DNA from: Oehlia diaphana
Taxonomy: Eukaryota > Glomeromycota > Glomeromycetes > Glomerales > Glomeraceae
Assembly: GCA_003833135.1 (NCBI GenBank)
Contig: QZLH01000447.1
Location: 45,117-66,777 of the forward strand
DNA: 21,661 nt
Reading direction: 5' to 3'
In this document: piece after piece, positions 19,412 to 21,661 of the stretch
How positions within the stretch are numbered: position 1 is the stretch's first letter
Layout: the number at the start of each line of letters is the position of its first letter
The notes under the pieces: generated by a model
Database searches by the model: none
What the model was told of the DNA's origin: nothing
What the model saw: only the letters and a program-made list of their open reading frames with translations
Position numbers and translations under genes: made by a program

Positions 19412-21661
19412 TTATTCATTTTCATAGTCTTCAACGTTTTCATTAATGAATTCGTCCAATAACTTCTCTACGTTATAATCATAATTTCCTCTTCCATCGC
19501 TTTCTTGTTTTTCGTTATTACTATCATCCATATTGATATGTTCATATTCTTCTTCAGAATCATCCAAAATATCATCTGGAATCTCTCCAATTTCTTCAAT
19601 TACTAATTTGTGTGATAAATCAACAAATTTATTGATCCATACAGTATATGTTCTATTAAGACAATATAATTATCCAGAGAAATTATAATTTGATTAGGTA
19701 AACTTTCATTCAATAAAACATCACATTCATCATCATCATCATTAATTTCTGCTAGAGCCTTCGCAATTCAAATGTTCATTTCAGTTTCACTAATACGAGT
19801 ATTATTTTTTTCTATACCGTAAAAACTAAGTTCTTTTTTAGCATTGGATTTCTAATGCATAATTATTTTACCAATGGATTCTAATCAATTTATATTTAAA
19901 TTTAAACACCAATCATTAAATAGCCAGCCAAGAGTTGAAAAATCTCTCTCGCAGCTTGCAGAATTTGGACAAATAGCTAATAAATGGCACGTGATTCTTG
20001 GGAGATTATTCGGTTATGGTTCGGTATCAATCAAATTCCATCAATTTAAAGGATCATCTAGAAAGCAAGATTCATCAAAATTAAAGAGCGGTTTATTATC
20101 ACGGTAATCTTTAATTTGTTCACATAGAGCCCTGGATTCTCTGAGATTAAATCCTAATCTTTTACCGATTGTAATGGCGCACCTTACAATTCTTGAATAA
20201 GCTTTGTCTTTGAAAGGCCTATTCCTAAATCAGGAATCTAGAAAAAAGCAAGTAATATATTTGTCATCGTCAAATTCTTTGAATCTTTCATTCATCACGG
20301 TGAAATAATGATTATGGAAGTTTTGATTAAATGATCTAGGTAATTTTTTCAAAACCGCTGATAGTCATATTAAACTTAAAAAATAGTTCCCAAGCATCAC
20401 TGATCGGGATTCTAAAGCCAAGACAGCTTTTCTCAGTAGACTCAAAACGAATGAAAGGATTCGTAAATTGGAAAAAAAATTTCATGTTTGGATAACACGT
20501 TTGACCTTATCGTTCAACAAATTACTGTTATTAGTAGCAATTTGTTCTAGTACCAGTTCTAATCTAATTATTGAATCTACTGATTCATTGGCAGTTGTCC
20601 AACGTGTCTTGCAATAAAGTTTCATTCCCCCTCTGTGAATACTATTTTCTTTGATTAATTGTGTAAGTCTTGCACCAGCTTGATGAGAATTTTTAAAAAA
20701 TGAACCTAATATATTAACCTTTTGCAATAAATGATCACTAAAACTTTCTTTAAGAATCACATGCAATAAGATTGATTGCATGAGCTATGCATCGAACATT
20801 TTCAATATTAAGGTATTTTTTTTTGATTATTTTGCATGCATTTCAAATATTTGAGACGTTATCTGACACAACAGCTGATATTTTGTTTGGTTCGATTTTA
20901 TCAATTACTTCTCCAATTACTTCAGCTATGTAATTGCCTATATGCGAATAGTTGGACAAATTTTGAAGTTTAAACAAATACTCCTTCCTTGAGAAAGTCA
21001 TAATAACAAAATTCCAGATAGATCTGTGTGTAGGTGACGTCCATCTGTTAAATGCTGAATTATATAAATATTATTTAATTAAATACACATTAACAGTTAA
21101 GAATATCGTTTAAAAAAAAGTGCAGACAAACCTAATGTTAAATTAGCTCCATTTTCAATGACGGATGTAACAGTTGAGTTTACCATCACTAATTTCCGTT
21201 CAAGTAATTGATCTGACAAGAATTCTCTGGTTGGTAGCTCATATAAAGAATTAAGCTCCTTTACGAAGTTAATAAAAAAAGGATATTCCACTACTTAGAA
21301 TGAAATACCACATGCAATAAAAAATTTAGCCAAGATACGATTAATTCTAGTTATTCTAGCATCAGGAATCTTCGTGAAATTATGATAATCTGTCATAGTT
21401 AATTGATTGTTTCCTATAATCTTTCTTTTTTTATTGATTTTATCTTCACGTTCTAATACTTTGGTCAAATATTTTCTGACAGTAAGCGCTAGAGCTTCTG
21501 AGCAATGATTTGCAAGGTGCTTCTCAAGTTTTGTGACATCGCTAAGGTTGCTTGCCAAAACCTCTCCAAAATCCTGCGATAAATTTCGGCAAGATTTTAC
21601 TATATGTTTACTATAGTTTCGGCAGGGTTTCGGCAGTTTCGGCAAATGGGGGTTTCGGCAT
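19412..21661 (-). pseudogene. hAT transposase pseudogene (copy B), runs to the window edge
   Basis: Nearly the whole transposase can be followed on the minus strand. It has a BED-like KLEKHLANHC near 21505, FINFVKELNSLYELPTREFL (about 21200-21280), a putative intron at 21045-21131, and WTSPTHRSIWNFVIM. After that come ISAVVSDN (catalytic region), IENVRCIAHAINLIAC, then SFFKNSHQAGARLTQLIKE and LYCKTRWTTANESV. The C-terminal half has FVLSLLRKAVLALESRS, FNLRESRALCEQIKDYRDNK and the dimerisation block HLLAICPNSASCERDFSTLG. An acidic tail ends at the TAA at 19412-19414. Ten in-frame stops can be placed, at 21295, 20843, 20482, 20365, 20230, 20041, 20014, 19885, 19852 and 19768. Seven are TGA. Frame changes occur near 20757, 19640 and the intron acceptor. 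The true start is not certain, because the frame at the right edge passes through the repeat array. Confidence 0.8.
21584..21660 (-). repeat. TTTCGGCA array, right subterminal block of hAT copy B
   Basis: TTTCGGCA occurs exactly at 21584, 21617, 21628, 21637 and 21653. It is the inverse of the TGCCRAAA block at 18841-18938. The element continues past the window end, so the terminal inverted repeat and target duplication cannot be seen. The block overlaps an open frame (MPKLPKPCRN), which is probably incidental. Confidence 0.65.

Noticed and set aside
19874..20107. Plus-strand 77-aa frame
   Set aside because: Antisense to the conserved hAT dimerisation region of copy B.
1..21661. tRNA or rRNA genes
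   Set aside because: I scanned by eye for the tRNA T-loop GTTCRA followed by a closing stem and for conserved rRNA words. No convincing candidate was found; a covariance-model search would settle it.

Overview
The window looks like nuclear DNA of a filamentous fungus with an AT-rich, transposon-loaded genome. The best fit is an arbuscular mycorrhizal fungus (Glomeromycotina, Rhizophagus-like). The reasons are many short GT-AG introns of about 60-90 nt, a fungal-type Nha1 antiporter, a Sel1-repeat protein of the kind greatly expanded in these fungi, decayed hAT and Harbinger transposons, and long non-coding stretches with very low GC. The lineage is inferred; nothing in the window names a species.

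The left half holds the host genes. On the minus strand lie a 14-exon Na+/H+ antiporter of the Nha1/Sod2 family (658-3456, 572 aa) and a 5-exon Na+/phosphate symporter of the Pho89 family (7947-9797, 515 aa). Both models were built by hand; every junction is GT-AG and both reading frames close exactly. A PIF/Harbinger transposon (3665-6087) and a palindromic repeat (6684-7057) lie between them. A single-exon Sel1-repeat gene (10504-11535, 343 aa) diverges from the symporter across about 0.7 kb. One transporter imports Na+ with phosphate and the other expels Na+ in exchange for H+, so together they could form a sodium cycle that powers phosphate uptake.

The right half (about 11.5-21.7 kb) has no intact host gene that I can recognise. 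It contains a 168-bp TA-flanked MITE, a CT-rich tract followed by intron-like units, a degenerate tandem repeat, several self-complementary arrays that look like transposon ends, a coding remnant of unknown origin, and a giant imperfect palindrome (15717-17405) split by a 334-bp MITE. Two unrelated hAT pseudogenes follow on the minus strand (17480-18830, and 19412 to the window end). The second is framed by inverted arrays of the short motif TGCCRAAA.

The most notable observations are: (a) a family of about 85-bp modules always arranged as inverted pairs, seen at two loci 9 kb apart; (b) a MITE insertion whose empty site is preserved in the opposite palindrome arm; (c) signs that CpG-to-TpG decay shaped the transposons; and (d) a 14-nt microexon encoding part of a core motif of the antiporter.
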